Source of the DNA: Streptomyces longispororuber
Lineage (GTDB): Bacteria > Actinomycetota > Actinomycetes > Streptomycetales > Streptomycetaceae
Reading direction: 5' to 3'
DNA length: 60,204 nt
Assembly: GCF_024448165.1 (NCBI RefSeq)
Contig: NZ_JAMOLN010000036.1
Coordinates: 1-60,204, forward strand
Positions 44,601 through 54,300 of the stretch are shown here, piece after piece (position 1 is the stretch's first letter; every line of letters begins with the position of its first letter). Under the pieces are notes generated by a model. It worked only from the letters and a program-made list of their open reading frames with translations. It had not been told where the DNA came from and did not search any database. The position numbers were made by a program, and so were the translations under genes.

Positions 44601-46017
44601 CGCCCTTCGAGAGGCGGGCATCCGCCGTGACACGGCAGCGCCCGGCTGGAAGCTCACCGCCACCCTCCCCTTCGAGCCGAGCCGTGGCTTCCACGCGGCT
44701 CTGGGCCGCAGCCGGGACGGGTGCCTGCTGTCGGTCAAGGGCGCACCCGAGCAGGTCGTGGACCTGTGCGCCACCCGGGACGGTCGAGCCCTGAACCGGG
44801 CGGGCCGCCGAGCGGTGCTGGCCGAGGGGCAGAAGCTGGCCGCGGCCGGCCATCGCGTCCTGGCCGTCGCCGAACGACGGGCGCCCGCCGGGGCCGGACC
44901 GGCACCGGACGACACCGAACTGACCGACGAGGACGTCGCCGGCCTGGACTTCCTCGGCTTCCTGGTCCTGGTGGACCAGGTGCGCGGCAGCGCCCAGGGG
45001 CTGATCCGCCGCCTCGCGAAGGCGGGCGTGCACATCGTCATGATCACCGGGGACCACCCCGACACCGCCGAGGCGATCGCCCGTGAACTCGGCGTCGTCG
45101 ACGGGCACACCGTCGTGAGCGGCGCCGATCTCGACGACCTCGACGACGACAAGCTCACCGCGCTGCTGCCCACCGTCGGCGTGGTGGCCCGCGCGACACC
45201 GCACCACAAGGTCCGCGTCGTGCGGGCCTTCCAGAGCATGGGCCGCACGGTCGCCATGACCGGTGACGGCGCCAACGACGCACCCGCCATCCGGCTGGCC
45301 GACGTCGGGATCGCCTTCGGCCACCGCGCCACCCCGGCCGCCCGCGCGGCAGCCGACCTGGTGGTGACCAACGGCCGCCTCGAACCCGTCCTCGCCACCC
45401 TGGTCGAGGGCCGTGCGCTGTGGGTGACGGTGCGCCAGGCCCTGGCCGTCCTCGTCGGCGGCAACCTCGGGGAGATCGCGTTCGCGGTGAGCGCCGCGGC
45501 ACTCACCGGCCAATCGCCGCTCACCGCACGGCAGTTGCTGCTGGTGAACCTGTTCACCGACCTCGCGCCGGCCGTGGCGGTCGCCACCCGCACCCCACGC
45601 GGCACCCTGGCCGAGGGCTCCCTGCACGAGGGCCCCGACATCTCGCTGGGGGCCGCACTCGCACGGGAGACCGGGGTGCGTGCCGGTGCCACCGCGCTGG
45701 CGGCGCTCGCGGGGTGGCTGGTGGCCCGGGCCAGCGGCCGCGCGGCCCGGGCGCGCACGGTGGCCCTGCTCGCCCTCGTGGGCGCCCAACTGGGCCAGAC
45801 CCTGGTGACCGCACCGAAGAGTCCGACGGTCGTGACGGCCGCCCTGGGGTCGGCCGTCGCTCTGGCCGCCGTCGTCCAGACCCCGGGGGTCAGCCAGTTC
45901 TTCGGCTGCACCCCTCTCGGCCCGCTCGCCTGGGCCACCGCGGCGATCGCCGCCGTGGCGGGGACGGTGGCTTCGGGACTCTCCCTGCACCTGGTCCGGG
46001 ACACGAGCGCGGAGTAG
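41626..46017 (+). CDS. Very large cation P-type ATPase (CtpH/CtpI-like) with a degenerate N-terminal module
   Basis: 1463 residues, about twice the usual P-type ATPase. The C-terminal half is a complete pump: TGES (Glu776), PEGLP at 888-892, phosphorylated Asp931 in CFDKTGTLT, MITGDHP near 1145, GDGANDAP (Asp1214) and ADVGIAFGH. PEGLP resembles type II, Ca-like pumps. The N-terminal half has an HMA-like fold without CxxC (about 25-105), then DTDALMTG (Asp333), VLITPGD and ADVGIGVTGD (Asp509), which read like broken copies of the same motifs. ATG 41626, with GGGAAGG about 11 bases upstream. The metal is unknown; mycobacterial CtpH/CtpI are the closest architecture that I recall. Confidence 0.87.
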   Translation: MGNPGTAWLSTLFRPLVAGRRGAQDSRVRIRGERAHIAVRGLQGAREPSLTRSFEERLGAVPGVRWVAVNSHLGHVVAAVEGTVEQDKLLATLREAVEAVEGEHGEDAALPDHPLAPRAAREAELALAAHVAALPVALLARLAGRTPIPAVYASVLSALEAHPRLRGSVERRLGLHDTEFARALLSAGVNALSGVGPGIGVDATRHALRLRELLAHQAAWRAAEPRLTDSAGRFAAAGVREASREVPLRAGPVERYAVRAETVAAASFGGALAMTGRPLHAAQAVVSVIPKAPWLAREAFASVLGRGLSRSGSLVVRPAALRRLDRVDVAILDTDALMTGAHLLTDLLPLEEAADAGELAAVAHRLFTPGRLDRAREDGPWRLAPMERCPSPEPATSATAYAAYTDARARLERNGARRILGLVRDGRLLALVGVVPEVDEAASALIAAAERSGLTVLITPGDSEPPGGRRGDQAVEGGEHLVASVRAAQRDGSGVLLLSRRRDALAAADVGIGVTGDAGEPPWGADVHVGTDLGRAAVLLAACKPARSVSGWGVRLAQASAGVGLAMTAVQTARRPLTRFLLTVNGAAAVGLGAGVWSASRVLTQPLPVSAARRPWHAMDPATVLARTGSRAEGLTADQVKARTRWSGRAAPRPSLARAFVTETANPLTPVLVGGAALSAAVGAVLDASMILAVTAVSGLIGGTQRYLAERTAARLYHRAVIPARAVRDGAETELAAEGLVVGDVVVLHAGDVVPADCRLLTADGVEADESALTGESLPVSKSTAPVLAHHPAERTSMVYEGTTLAAGHARAVAVATGEATEAGRGARFAAADAPRTGVEHRLGQITRAALPAALASAGAVVAAGLFRGRPVRETIGAAVGLAVASVPEGLPFLVTAAQLAAVRRLAEHGVLVRDARTIEAAGRADVLCFDKTGTLTHGRLELVSVHADGRTLPLDSREAHHRAVLAAGLRATPRARGSRRLTHVTDQAIGTALREAGIRRDTAAPGWKLTATLPFEPSRGFHAALGRSRDGCLLSVKGAPEQVVDLCATRDGRALNRAGRRAVLAEGQKLAAAGHRVLAVAERRAPAGAGPAPDDTELTDEDVAGLDFLGFLVLVDQVRGSAQGLIRRLAKAGVHIVMITGDHPDTAEAIARELGVVDGHTVVSGADLDDLDDDKLTALLPTVGVVARATPHHKVRVVRAFQSMGRTVAMTGDGANDAPAIRLADVGIAFGHRATPAARAAADLVVTNGRLEPVLATLVEGRALWVTVRQALAVLVGGNLGEIAFAVSAAALTGQSPLTARQLLLVNLFTDLAPAVAVATRTPRGTLAEGSLHEGPDISLGAALARETGVRAGATALAALAGWLVARASGRAARARTVALLALVGAQLGQTLVTAPKSPTVVTAALGSAVALAAVVQTPGVSQFFGCTPLGPLAWATAAIAAVAGTVASGLSLHLVRDTSAE

Positions 46018-46092
46018 CCGGCCGTACCGGCGGCCCGCAGCGTCGAAGGTCGTCCACCCGCTCCCCGGTGAACCCGGCAGGGGGCGGCGCCA

Positions 46093-46140
46093 CGGCCCTG
46101 CCGACGTCGCAGGGCCGCGCGCGCCGTCACCGTGACGGCG
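46093..46140. terminator. Two hairpins between the ATPase and glutamate dehydrogenase genes
   Basis: First: CGGCCCTGC (46093-46101) with GCAGGGCCG (46109-46117), 7-nt loop. Second: CGCCGTCAC (46122-46130) with GTGACGGCG (46132-46140). They lie between convergent genes and could stop either. Confidence 0.5.
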
Positions 46141-46174
46141 GCGCCACGGCTACGGGATCACGGGGCGCGCCGCG

Positions 46175-48176
<2,002 letters not shown>

Positions 48177-48205
48177 GGGAACGCCTCACGGGGGTGGGGT
48201 GAAAT

Positions 48206-48219
48206 GCCGGAATTCCGGC
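48206..48219 (-). promoter_or_regulatory. Palindrome in the di-Mop gene leader
   Basis: Perfect 14-bp GCCGGAATTCCGGC, 30 bases upstream of the di-Mop start. A TAGGGT (minus strand, 48239-48234) just upstream could be a -10. A candidate operator for the HTH-Mop regulator, but not shared with the modA promoter. Confidence 0.4.
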
Positions 48220-48248
48220 CTGCTGTGCGGTTCACCCTAGAGCCTGCG

Positions 48249-48302
48249 CGACGGTTCGGGCCGGCCGGCCGGCCGTCCTTCCGCGGACGGCCGGAACCGT
48301 CG
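48249..48302 (-). terminator. Two-tier terminator after modC
   Basis: Outer arms CGACGGTTC (48249-48257) and GAACCGTCG (48294-48302); inner arms CCGGCCGTCC (48269-48278) and GGACGGCCGG (48285-48294), which share one base with the outer arm. Placed directly after the modC stop on the minus strand. Confidence 0.7.
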
Positions 48303-48306
48303 GGCG

Positions 48307-49431
48307 TCAGGCGGGATAGGCGTGGGTCTGCGCCGCCTTCACCGCCGCCCACACCTCCGCGCCCGGATGCAGGCCCAGCTCGGCTGCCGCCACCGTCGTG
48401 AGACCGGCGGCGAGGGGGAGCTCGCCGGTGAGGTCGGCGCGGATCTGGTCGCCGTGCGTCTCCAGGCCGGCCACCTCGCAGTGCCAGAGGTTGCGGGCGC
48501 TGGTGCCGCTGGGGCGCTCGCGGTACAGGGTCACCGCGGTCGGCGGGAAGGTGACGAAGACCGGTCCGGTGAGGTCTTCGGTGGTGGTGATCGCGGGCCC
48601 GCCGTCCAGCCGGACGGTGTGCCCCTCGGCCTGCCCCCGGTACAGGTTGAGGCCGATGAGGTGGGCGATGTAGTCCGTCCGCGGGTGCCGGGCGATGTGG
48701 CCGGGGGTGCCTTCCTGGACCACCTGGCCGTCCTCGATGACGACGAGGCGGTCGGCGAGGACCATGGCGTCGAGCGGATCGTGCGTGACGAGGACCGCCA
48801 CCGCCTCGAACTCGGCGAGGTGGCGCCGGAGTTGGGCGCGGACTTCCAGGCGGGTCCGGGCGTCGAGCGCGGCCAGCGGCTCGTCGAGGAGGAGCAGCCG
48901 CGGGTGGGTGGCCAGCGCGCGGGCCACGGCGACGCGCTGGGCCTGGCCGCCCGAGAGCCGGCGGGGTTTGGCCCCCGCGTGCGCGGCGAGCCCCATCCGG
49001 TCCAGCCACCGCGCGGCCTGGGTCCGGGCCTCCGCCTTGGTCGCGCCGTGGCAGCGCGGGCCGAAGGCGACGTTGTCCAGCGCCGTCAGGTGGGGGAAGA
49101 GCAGGTAGTCCTGGAAGACGACGCCGACCGGCCGGGACTCCGGCGGGGTGCGGTCGAGGTCCGTGCCGTCCAGCCGCAGGCGTCCGCCGGTCAGCGGGAC
49201 CAGTCCGGCGAGGGCGCGCAGCGCCGTCGTCTTGCCCGCGCCGTTGGGCCCGAGGAGGGCGACGACCTCGCCGGGGGCGACGGCCAGGGAGACGTCGAGG
49301 CGGAAGTCGCCCCGCTCGACCACGAGACGGGCGTCCAGGCCCTCCCCGGCGGCAGCGGCCCCGGCGGTCGCCCCGTCGGCGGCGGTGCCGTGCGCGGTCC
49401 TGTCGAGATCGGTCTTGTCGAGATCGGTCAT
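48307..49431 (-). CDS. modC: Molybdate ABC transporter ATP-binding protein
   Basis: 374 residues. Walker A GPNGAGKTT (near 62), Q-loop VVFQDYLLFPH, signature LSGGQAQRVAVARAL, Walker B LLLLDEPLAALD and a C-terminal TOBE domain (about 305-374) that binds molybdate. An Asp/Ala-rich N-terminal extension (MTDLDKTDLDRT) comes from a 15-base tandem repeat in the DNA. ATG 49431 overlaps the modB stop (ATGA). Together with modA and modB it forms the importer. Confidence 0.92.
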   Translation of the reverse strand: MTDLDKTDLDRTAHGTAADGATAGAAAAGEGLDARLVVERGDFRLDVSLAVAPGEVVALLGPNGAGKTTALRALAGLVPLTGGRLRLDGTDLDRTPPESRPVGVVFQDYLLFPHLTALDNVAFGPRCHGATKAEARTQAARWLDRMGLAAHAGAKPRRLSGGQAQRVAVARALATHPRLLLLDEPLAALDARTRLEVRAQLRRHLAEFEAVAVLVTHDPLDAMVLADRLVVIEDGQVVQEGTPGHIARHPRTDYIAHLIGLNLYRGQAEGHTVRLDGGPAITTTEDLTGPVFVTFPPTAVTLYRERPSGTSARNLWHCEVAGLETHGDQIRADLTGELPLAAGLTTVAAAELGLHPGAEVWAAVKAAQTHAYPA

Positions 49432-50306
49432 GAGGCGGTCATCCAACGGTCGCGCAGCCCCGCCAGTACGGCGATCGAGACGGCCAGCAGCACGAGGCTC
49501 AGGGCGATCGCGGCCTCCGGATCGCTCTGCAGGGCCAGGTACACGGCGAGGGGCATGGTCTGGGTACGGCCCGGGAAGTTGCCGGCGAAGGTGATCGTCG
49601 CGCCGAACTCGCCGAGCGCCCGCGCCCAGGCGAGCACCGCGCCCGCCGCGATGCCCGGCGCGATCAGCGGCAGCGTGACCCGGCGGAACGCGGTGAAGCG
49701 GGAGGCGCCCAGCGTGGTGGCCGCCTCCTCGAAGCGCGGATCGGCGGCCCGCAGCGTGCCCTCCACGCTGATCACGAGGAACGGCATGGCGACGAACGCC
49801 TCGGCGACCACGACCCCGGCGGTCGTGAAGGGCAGGGTGATGCCGAACCATGCGTCCAGCCACTTCCCGACGACGCCGTTGCGGCCGAGCGCCGACAGCA
49901 GCGCCACACCGCCCACCACGGGAGGCAGCACCAACGGCAGCGTCACCAGGGCCCGTACGAGACCGCGGCCGGGGAACTCGACACGGGCCAGCAGCCAGGC
50001 CAGCGGCACGCCGATGACCAGGCTGACGGCGGTCGCCGCCGTCGCGCACAGCAGGGAGAGCCGCAGTGCCTGCCACACCGCGGCGCTGGTCAACTGGGCG
50101 GGCAGGTCCGACCACGGGGTCCGGACGAGCAGGGCGATCAGCGGCACGATCAGGAACGCCAGGCCCACGAGCGCGGGCAGCAGCAGGGGCAGCGGTGCGC
50201 CCCGGAAGCCCCCGGACCCCGTGCGTCCCGGGGGGTGGGAACGGCGACGCCGCGGACCGCCCGTGAGGGTGTCGGCCGCGGCGTCGGGCTTGTCGAGCGA
50301 GGTCAC
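49428..50306 (-). CDS. modB: Molybdate ABC transporter permease
   Basis: 292 residues, five to six predicted helices after a polar N terminus (about 1-38). The ATPase-contact loop reads EEAATTLGASRFTAFRRVTL (about 205-225), and LGEFGATITFAGNFPGRTQT is diagnostic for molybdate permeases. GTG 50306 overlaps the modA stop (GTGA). Confidence 0.93.
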   Translation of the reverse strand: MTSLDKPDAAADTLTGGPRRRRSHPPGRTGSGGFRGAPLPLLLPALVGLAFLIVPLIALLVRTPWSDLPAQLTSAAVWQALRLSLLCATAATAVSLVIGVPLAWLLARVEFPGRGLVRALVTLPLVLPPVVGGVALLSALGRNGVVGKWLDAWFGITLPFTTAGVVVAEAFVAMPFLVISVEGTLRAADPRFEEAATTLGASRFTAFRRVTLPLIAPGIAAGAVLAWARALGEFGATITFAGNFPGRTQTMPLAVYLALQSDPEAAIALSLVLLAVSIAVLAGLRDRWMTAS

Positions 50307-51124
50307 GGCTTCAGGAACCCGGCCGAGGTCAGGACCTTCTGGCCCTCGGCGGACCGGACCAGCTCGATGAACGCCTTGGCGGCAGCCGCGTTCTTCGAGT
50401 CCTTGAGCTGCGCGATCGGGTAGTCGTTGACGGCGTCCGCCGACTCGGGGAAGTTCACGCCCTCCACCTTGCCACCCGCGGCCTTCACGTCGGTCTGGTA
50501 GACGACCGCGGCGTCGGCCTCCTTCAACTCCACCTTCGTCAGGGCCGCCTTGACGTCCTGCTCGTAGGAGACCGGCGTGAGCTTCAGCTTGCCCGCGTCC
50601 AGCGCCTTCTGCGCGGCGGCGCCGCACGGCACCTCCTTCGCGCAGAGCACGACCTTCAGCTTGGAGTCCGTCAGGTCCTTGAGCGAGTCCACCTTGTCGG
50701 GGTTGCCCGGCAGGGTGGCGATCTCCAGCTGGTTGCGGACGAAGGTGGCCGGGCTGCCGGCGGCGCCCCCGGCATCCGTGACGATCTTCATCGTCTTGGG
50801 GCTGGCGGCGGCGAACACGTCGGCCGGGGCGCCGCCGGTGATGCTCGCGGCCAGCGAGTCGCTGCCGCCGAAGCTGAAGGTCACCTTGGTGCCCGGGTTC
50901 GCCTTCTCGAACTGCTTGCCCAGCGTCGTGAAGCTCTCCTTCAGCGAGGCCGCCGCGAAGACGGTGACCGTGCCGGACGGCTTGCCCGAGGCCGACGCCG
51001 AGGAGTCGGAACCGGCGGACGAGGAGTCGTCGGAGGAGGCGCAGGCGCTCAGGGCCAGCAGCGCGGCGGCGCTCACACCGGTCACCTGGACTATCCGGCG
51101 GGTCCGGCGCACTGTACGGGTCAT
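50303..51124 (-). CDS. modA: Molybdate-binding lipoprotein
   Basis: 273 residues. A lipoprotein signal with lipobox LSAC (Cys about 28) and a Ser-rich linker precede the binding fold. Signature segments are VTVFAAASLKESFTTLGKQF and GAPADVFAAASPKTM, where the oxyanion-binding serines lie. ATG 51124 or the adjacent GTG 51127; GAGGGAG lies seven bases from the GTG. First gene of modABC, coupled to modB. Confidence 0.93.
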   Translation of the reverse strand: MTRTVRRTRRIVQVTGVSAAALLALSACASSDDSSSAGSDSSASASGKPSGTVTVFAAASLKESFTTLGKQFEKANPGTKVTFSFGGSDSLAASITGGAPADVFAAASPKTMKIVTDAGGAAGSPATFVRNQLEIATLPGNPDKVDSLKDLTDSKLKVVLCAKEVPCGAAAQKALDAGKLKLTPVSYEQDVKAALTKVELKEADAAVVYQTDVKAAGGKVEGVNFPESADAVNDYPIAQLKDSKNAAAAKAFIELVRSAEGQKVLTSAGFLKP

Positions 51125-51160
51125 CACGGATCTACTCCCTCTCGGCCAAAGCTTGCGCTG

Positions 51161-51188
51161 AGCATACTGCCGCACTTGCAAGGTGAAA
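51161..51188 (-). promoter_or_regulatory. Possible modABC promoter with internal palindrome
   Basis: On the minus strand: TTTCAC (51188-51183), 16-bp spacer, TATGCT (51166-51161). The spacer holds the 8-bp palindrome CTTGCAAG (51175-51182), a possible operator. Confidence 0.35.
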
Positions 51189-51292
51189 GTCTCCTGTCAC
51201 ATCGCATGAGCTGGGTTGGAGATTCCGACGGCTGGTATCTGCGTTTGAGTGGAGTCGTCGCTCGGGTACGGTCCCCGGGGAGGTGCCAGCCC

Positions 51293-51775
51293 GTGAGCGA
51301 TTCCCTCGCACATGCCCGTACGGCTGCCGTCGCGACGGCGGAAGTGGTGCTCGACGGCGACGTGGCCCGGCCGTCCCGGCTGACCGTGGCCGATCTGCGG
51401 AGCCGGCCGCAGCGGTCGGCGGCGGTGGCGTTCGAGTGCGCCACCAGCGGCGTCCGGCACCACCGCTTCACCGGGCCGCTCCTGCACGACGTGCTGGTGG
51501 CGGCGGAGCCGGCGTTCGACCCGGCCCGGCGCAAGGACCGGCTGCGCTTCCTCATCGCCGTCAGCGGCGCGGACGGCCACCGCACCCTGCTGTCCTGGGC
51601 CGAGATCGACCCGGACTTCGGGCGCGCACCCGTCCTGCTCGCGGTCGCCATGGACGACAGCCCGCTGGACGGCGCGGGGCCTCAGCTCGTCCTCCCGCAG
51701 GACCGCTGCGGCGCCCGGTACGTCAGCGGCATCACCGCGATACGGGTCAACGGCGGCTACTCCGCCTGGACCTGA
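51293..51775 (+). CDS. Small molybdopterin-binding-fold oxidoreductase (sulfite-oxidase family domain)
   Basis: 160 residues matching the oxidoreductase molybdopterin-binding fold, in a short form. The expected molybdenum-ligand cysteine is Cys49 in FECATSGVRHHRFTGPLL, and later segments LLAVAMDDSPL and GPQLVLPQDRCGARYVSGI fit the fold. GTG 51293 has GGGGAGG nine bases upstream; the frame is open further but without such a site. No signal peptide. It may be a true enzyme needing a partner, or only a cofactor-binding protein. Its location within the mod island supports a molybdenum link. Confidence 0.78.
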   Translation: MSDSLAHARTAAVATAEVVLDGDVARPSRLTVADLRSRPQRSAAVAFECATSGVRHHRFTGPLLHDVLVAAEPAFDPARRKDRLRFLIAVSGADGHRTLLSWAEIDPDFGRAPVLLAVAMDDSPLDGAGPQLVLPQDRCGARYVSGITAIRVNGGYSAWT

Positions 51776-51824
51776 CCCGCAGGGAGGGGAGGGCCGGAGG
51801 TAAGCCGCGGGGAGAGGGGCGCCG

Positions 51825-52220
51825 TCAGACCCGGTCGATGTGGACGTTCGTGGACTTCACCCGGGCCGTGGCCTCCATGCCGACCTCCAGGCCCAGCTCC
51901 TCGACGGCCTCCCGGGTCAGCAGCGACACCAGCCGGTGCGGGCCCGCCTGGATCTCCACCTGGGCGGCCACGTCGCCGAGCTTGATCGCGGTCACGATGC
52001 CGGGGAAGGCGTTGCGGACCGAGGTGTAGGAGGTCTCCTCGTCGCCGGTGCCGCCCTTGGCGAGGCCGACGGAGAAGGCGGCCAGGTCCTGCCCGTCGAT
52101 GAGCCGCTTCCCGGTCTCGTCCCGATGGGTCGCCACGCGCCCCGCGTCCGCCCACCGTCGCGCGGTGTCCGGGCTCACGCCGAGCAGCCGGGCTGCCTGG
52201 CCGATCGTGTATGACTGCAT
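51825..52220 (-). CDS. HTH-Mop (ModE-like) molybdate-responsive regulator
   Basis: 131 residues. A MerR/excisionase-like helix-turn-helix (about 1-52: YTIGQAARLLGVSPDTARRW, then ATHRDETGKRLIDGQDLAAF) is fused to one Mop domain (about 65-131: SYTSVRNAFPGIVTAI, ending VKSTNVHIDRV). Classic ModE has a winged LysR-like HTH and two Mop domains, so this is a different build with the same logic. ATG 52220. It probably controls modABC and the di-Mop gene according to the molybdate level. Confidence 0.85.
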   Translation of the reverse strand: MQSYTIGQAARLLGVSPDTARRWADAGRVATHRDETGKRLIDGQDLAAFSVGLAKGGTGDEETSYTSVRNAFPGIVTAIKLGDVAAQVEIQAGPHRLVSLLTREAVEELGLEVGMEATARVKSTNVHIDRV

Positions 52221-52399
52221 GGTCGTCAAGATATGCCCCCGCCCCGATGCTCCCGAAGGCGACTCTTCGATCTCCCGGCGCGGCGCGGCGGTCACCCCCG
52301 GCGTGCGGCGGAAGTGCGGCGTGCGGCGGTGCGGGTCAGTCTGGTGGGAGGGCCGAAGCGGGGCCGCGACCGAGGCCACGGCGACCAGGGAGTTCACGT

Positions 52400-53326
52400 A
52401 TGGCAGGCCAAGTGCTGGTCGGGACGGACGGATCCGAGTCGAGCCTGGAGGCGGTGGCGGCCGCGGCGCGCGAGGCACGTCTGCGCGGAGTGGACCTGGA
52501 GATCGTGCACGCCTTCATCTGGCCGCTGGTCAAGGCCCCGACGGCGGCCGCGCCCATCAGCCAGCCCACCAGCCGGCTGCGCGACCAGGCCGACGAGATC
52601 GTGGCCGCGGCCGTCGAGCACGCCCGCGTCGCGGAGCCGCAGCTGTCCGCGATCCGCGGCGAGGTCGTCACCGGGGAACCGCTGACCATCCTGGCCGCCC
52701 GGTCGCGGGAAGCGAGTCTGGTCGTCGTCGGCAGCCGGGGCCTGGGCGGCTTCACGGGCCTGCTGATCGGCTCGGTCGCGGTGCATCTGGCCGCCCACGC
52801 GCACTGTCCCGTCCTGGTCCTGCGCGGCCGGGCCGCCGCGGAGGGGCCGGTGGCGGTCGCCGTGGACGGCTCGGGCGACGCGCAGGTCGCCGTCGACGAG
52901 GCGTTCGCGCACGCCGCGCGGCGGGCGACCGGGCTGCTCGCCGTGCAGGTCTGGAGCACCTGGACGGGTCCCGGCAGGGAGTGGCCGGGCGACATGGCGC
53001 CCCTCGTCTTCGACGTCGACAAGCTGCGCGAGGAGTGCGAGCGCACCCTCGCCGACGCCGTCGCGCCCGGCCACGCCCGCCACCCCGACGTCGCCGTCGA
53101 GGAACGGGTGGTGGAGGGCCGCGCCCGGCCGGTCCTCATCGAGGCCTCCGGCGAGGCCCAGCTGATGGTCGTGGGCGCCCGGGGCCTTGGCGGCTTCACC
53201 GGTCTGCTGCTCGGCTCGGTCAGCCAGGCCCTGCTCCAGCACGCGGACTGCCCGGTCCTCGTCGTCCGCCGGTCACCCGAAGGCACCGAGGGCACCGAGG
53301 GCACCGAGGGCACCGAAGGCGCTTAA
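52400..53326 (+). CDS. Tandem universal stress protein
   Basis: 308 residues with two Usp domains (about 3-142 and 150-295). Each keeps the ATP-binding motif: GSRGLGGFTGLLIGSVAVHL and GARGLGGFTGLLLGSVSQAL. These cytoplasmic proteins are often induced by hypoxia or dormancy in actinomycetes. ATG 52400, AGGGAG eight bases upstream. The C terminus EGTEGTEGTEGTEGA comes from a 9-bp tandem repeat, and the stop is TAA, rare in this genome. Confidence 0.92.
   Translation: MAGQVLVGTDGSESSLEAVAAAAREARLRGVDLEIVHAFIWPLVKAPTAAAPISQPTSRLRDQADEIVAAAVEHARVAEPQLSAIRGEVVTGEPLTILAARSREASLVVVGSRGLGGFTGLLIGSVAVHLAAHAHCPVLVLRGRAAAEGPVAVAVDGSGDAQVAVDEAFAHAARRATGLLAVQVWSTWTGPGREWPGDMAPLVFDVDKLREECERTLADAVAPGHARHPDVAVEERVVEGRARPVLIEASGEAQLMVVGARGLGGFTGLLLGSVSQALLQHADCPVLVVRRSPEGTEGTEGTEGTEGA
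53282..53317 (+). repeat. Four 9-bp tandem repeats at the end of the usp gene
   Basis: GGCACCGAG three times, then GGCACCGAA, all in frame, encoding Gly-Thr-Glu units. Another partial GGCACCGAA lies after the stop near 53337. Confidence 0.9.
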
Positions 53327-53356
53327 GGCACGGACGGCACCGAAGCCGCATCCTGG

Positions 53357-53392
53357 TCGGCTTTCCCGATCGGCTTTCCTGGTCGGTTTTCC
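53357..53392 (+). repeat. Three 13-bp tandem repeats after the usp gene
   Basis: TCGGCTTTCC at 53357 and 53370 and TCGGTTTTCC at 53383, a period of 13 bases. Non-coding. Confidence 0.8.
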
Positions 53393-53447
53393 GCCCAGGA
53401 CGTCCACGGACCGACCTCGTGCGCGGTGGATCACATGGTGCGGAGGG

Positions 53448-53476
53448 TGGACAGGGCGCGTACGGGCTCGTAACTT
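53448..53476 (+). promoter_or_regulatory. Promoter of the acyl-CoA operon, with inverted repeat at the start site
   Basis: TGGACA (53448-53453), 17-bp spacer, TAACTT (53471-53476). Just downstream, TTAACGAATGTTCGA (about 53475-53489) has AAC/GTT symmetry and could be a repressor site; no regulator gene for it is in this window. Confidence 0.55.
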
Positions 53477-53532
53477 AACGAATGTTCGACAAAGATCGTG
53501 GTCGTCCTTCGTGACCTGAGCCGGGAGCCCGC

Positions 53533-54300
53533 ATGGCCGACGCAGTACTCGCCGAATTCCGTGACGACGGGATCACCGTCATCACGCTCAACCGCCCCGA
53601 GGCCCGCAACGCGGTGAACCGGGCCGTCGCCGAGGGCGTCGCCGCGGCGCTCGACGAGCTCGACCGCCGCGACGACCAGGTCGTCGGCGTCATCACCGGT
53701 GCGGGCGGCACGTTCTGCTCCGGCATGGATCTCAAGGCGTTCCTCGCGGGGGAGCGCCCGGTCGTCGAGGGGCGCGGTCTCGCCGGGATCACCGAGGCGC
53801 CGCCCCGCAAGCCGATGATCGCCGCCGTCGAGGGGTACGCACTGGCCGGCGGCTGCGAGATCGTCCTCGCCTGCGACCTGGTCGTCGCCGCCGACGACGC
53901 GCGCTTCGGGATCCCCGAGGTCAAGCGCGGCCTCGTGGCGGCCGCGGGCGGCCTGCTCCGGCTGCCGCGCCGCATCCCGCCGCAGATCGCCCTGGAGATC
54001 GCCCTCACCGGCGACTTCCTGAAGGCCGGCCGGGCGCACGGGTTCGGCCTCGTGAACCGGCTCACCGCACCGGGTCAAGCTCTCGACGGGGCAGTGGAGT
54101 TGGCGCGCGCCATCGCCGCCAACGGGCCCCTCGCCGTCCGCGCCACGAAGCAGGTCCTCACCGAGGCCCGCACCTGGAGCGCCGACGAGGAATGGGTCCG
54201 GATGCGCGAGATCGCCGCCCCCGTGTTCGGCTCCGACGACGCCGAGGAAGGTCCCCGCGCCTTCGCGGAGAAGCGCGCGCCGCGCTGGACCGGGCGGTGA
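53533..54300 (+). CDS. Enoyl-CoA hydratase/isomerase (crotonase family)
   Basis: 255 residues; adds water to, or isomerises, an unsaturated acyl-CoA. The oxyanion-hole segments are [10 protein letters not shown] (about 62-71) and [13 protein letters not shown] (about 104-116); the acidic residue of [10 protein letters not shown] (Glu about 128) sits where a catalytic glutamate is found. GGGAG precedes ATG 53533. First gene of a six-gene unit; overlaps the next gene by 4 nt (GTGA). Confidence 0.9.
   Translation: MADAVLAEFRDDGITVITLNRPEARNAVNRAVAEGVAAALDELDRRDDQVVGVITGAGGTFCSGMDLKAFLAGERPVVEGRGLAGITEAPPRKPMIAAVEGYALAGGCEIVLACDLVVAADDARFGIPEVKRGLVAAAGGLLRLPRRIPPQIALEIALTGDFLKAGRAHGFGLVNRLTAPGQALDGAVELARAIAANGPLAVRATKQVLTEARTWSADEEWVRMREIAAPVFGSDDAEEGPRAFAEKRAPRWTGR

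Noticed and set aside
53282..53392. Short repeats resembling a CRISPR array
   Set aside because: Units of 9 and 13 bases without spacers, partly coding; no cas genes in the window.
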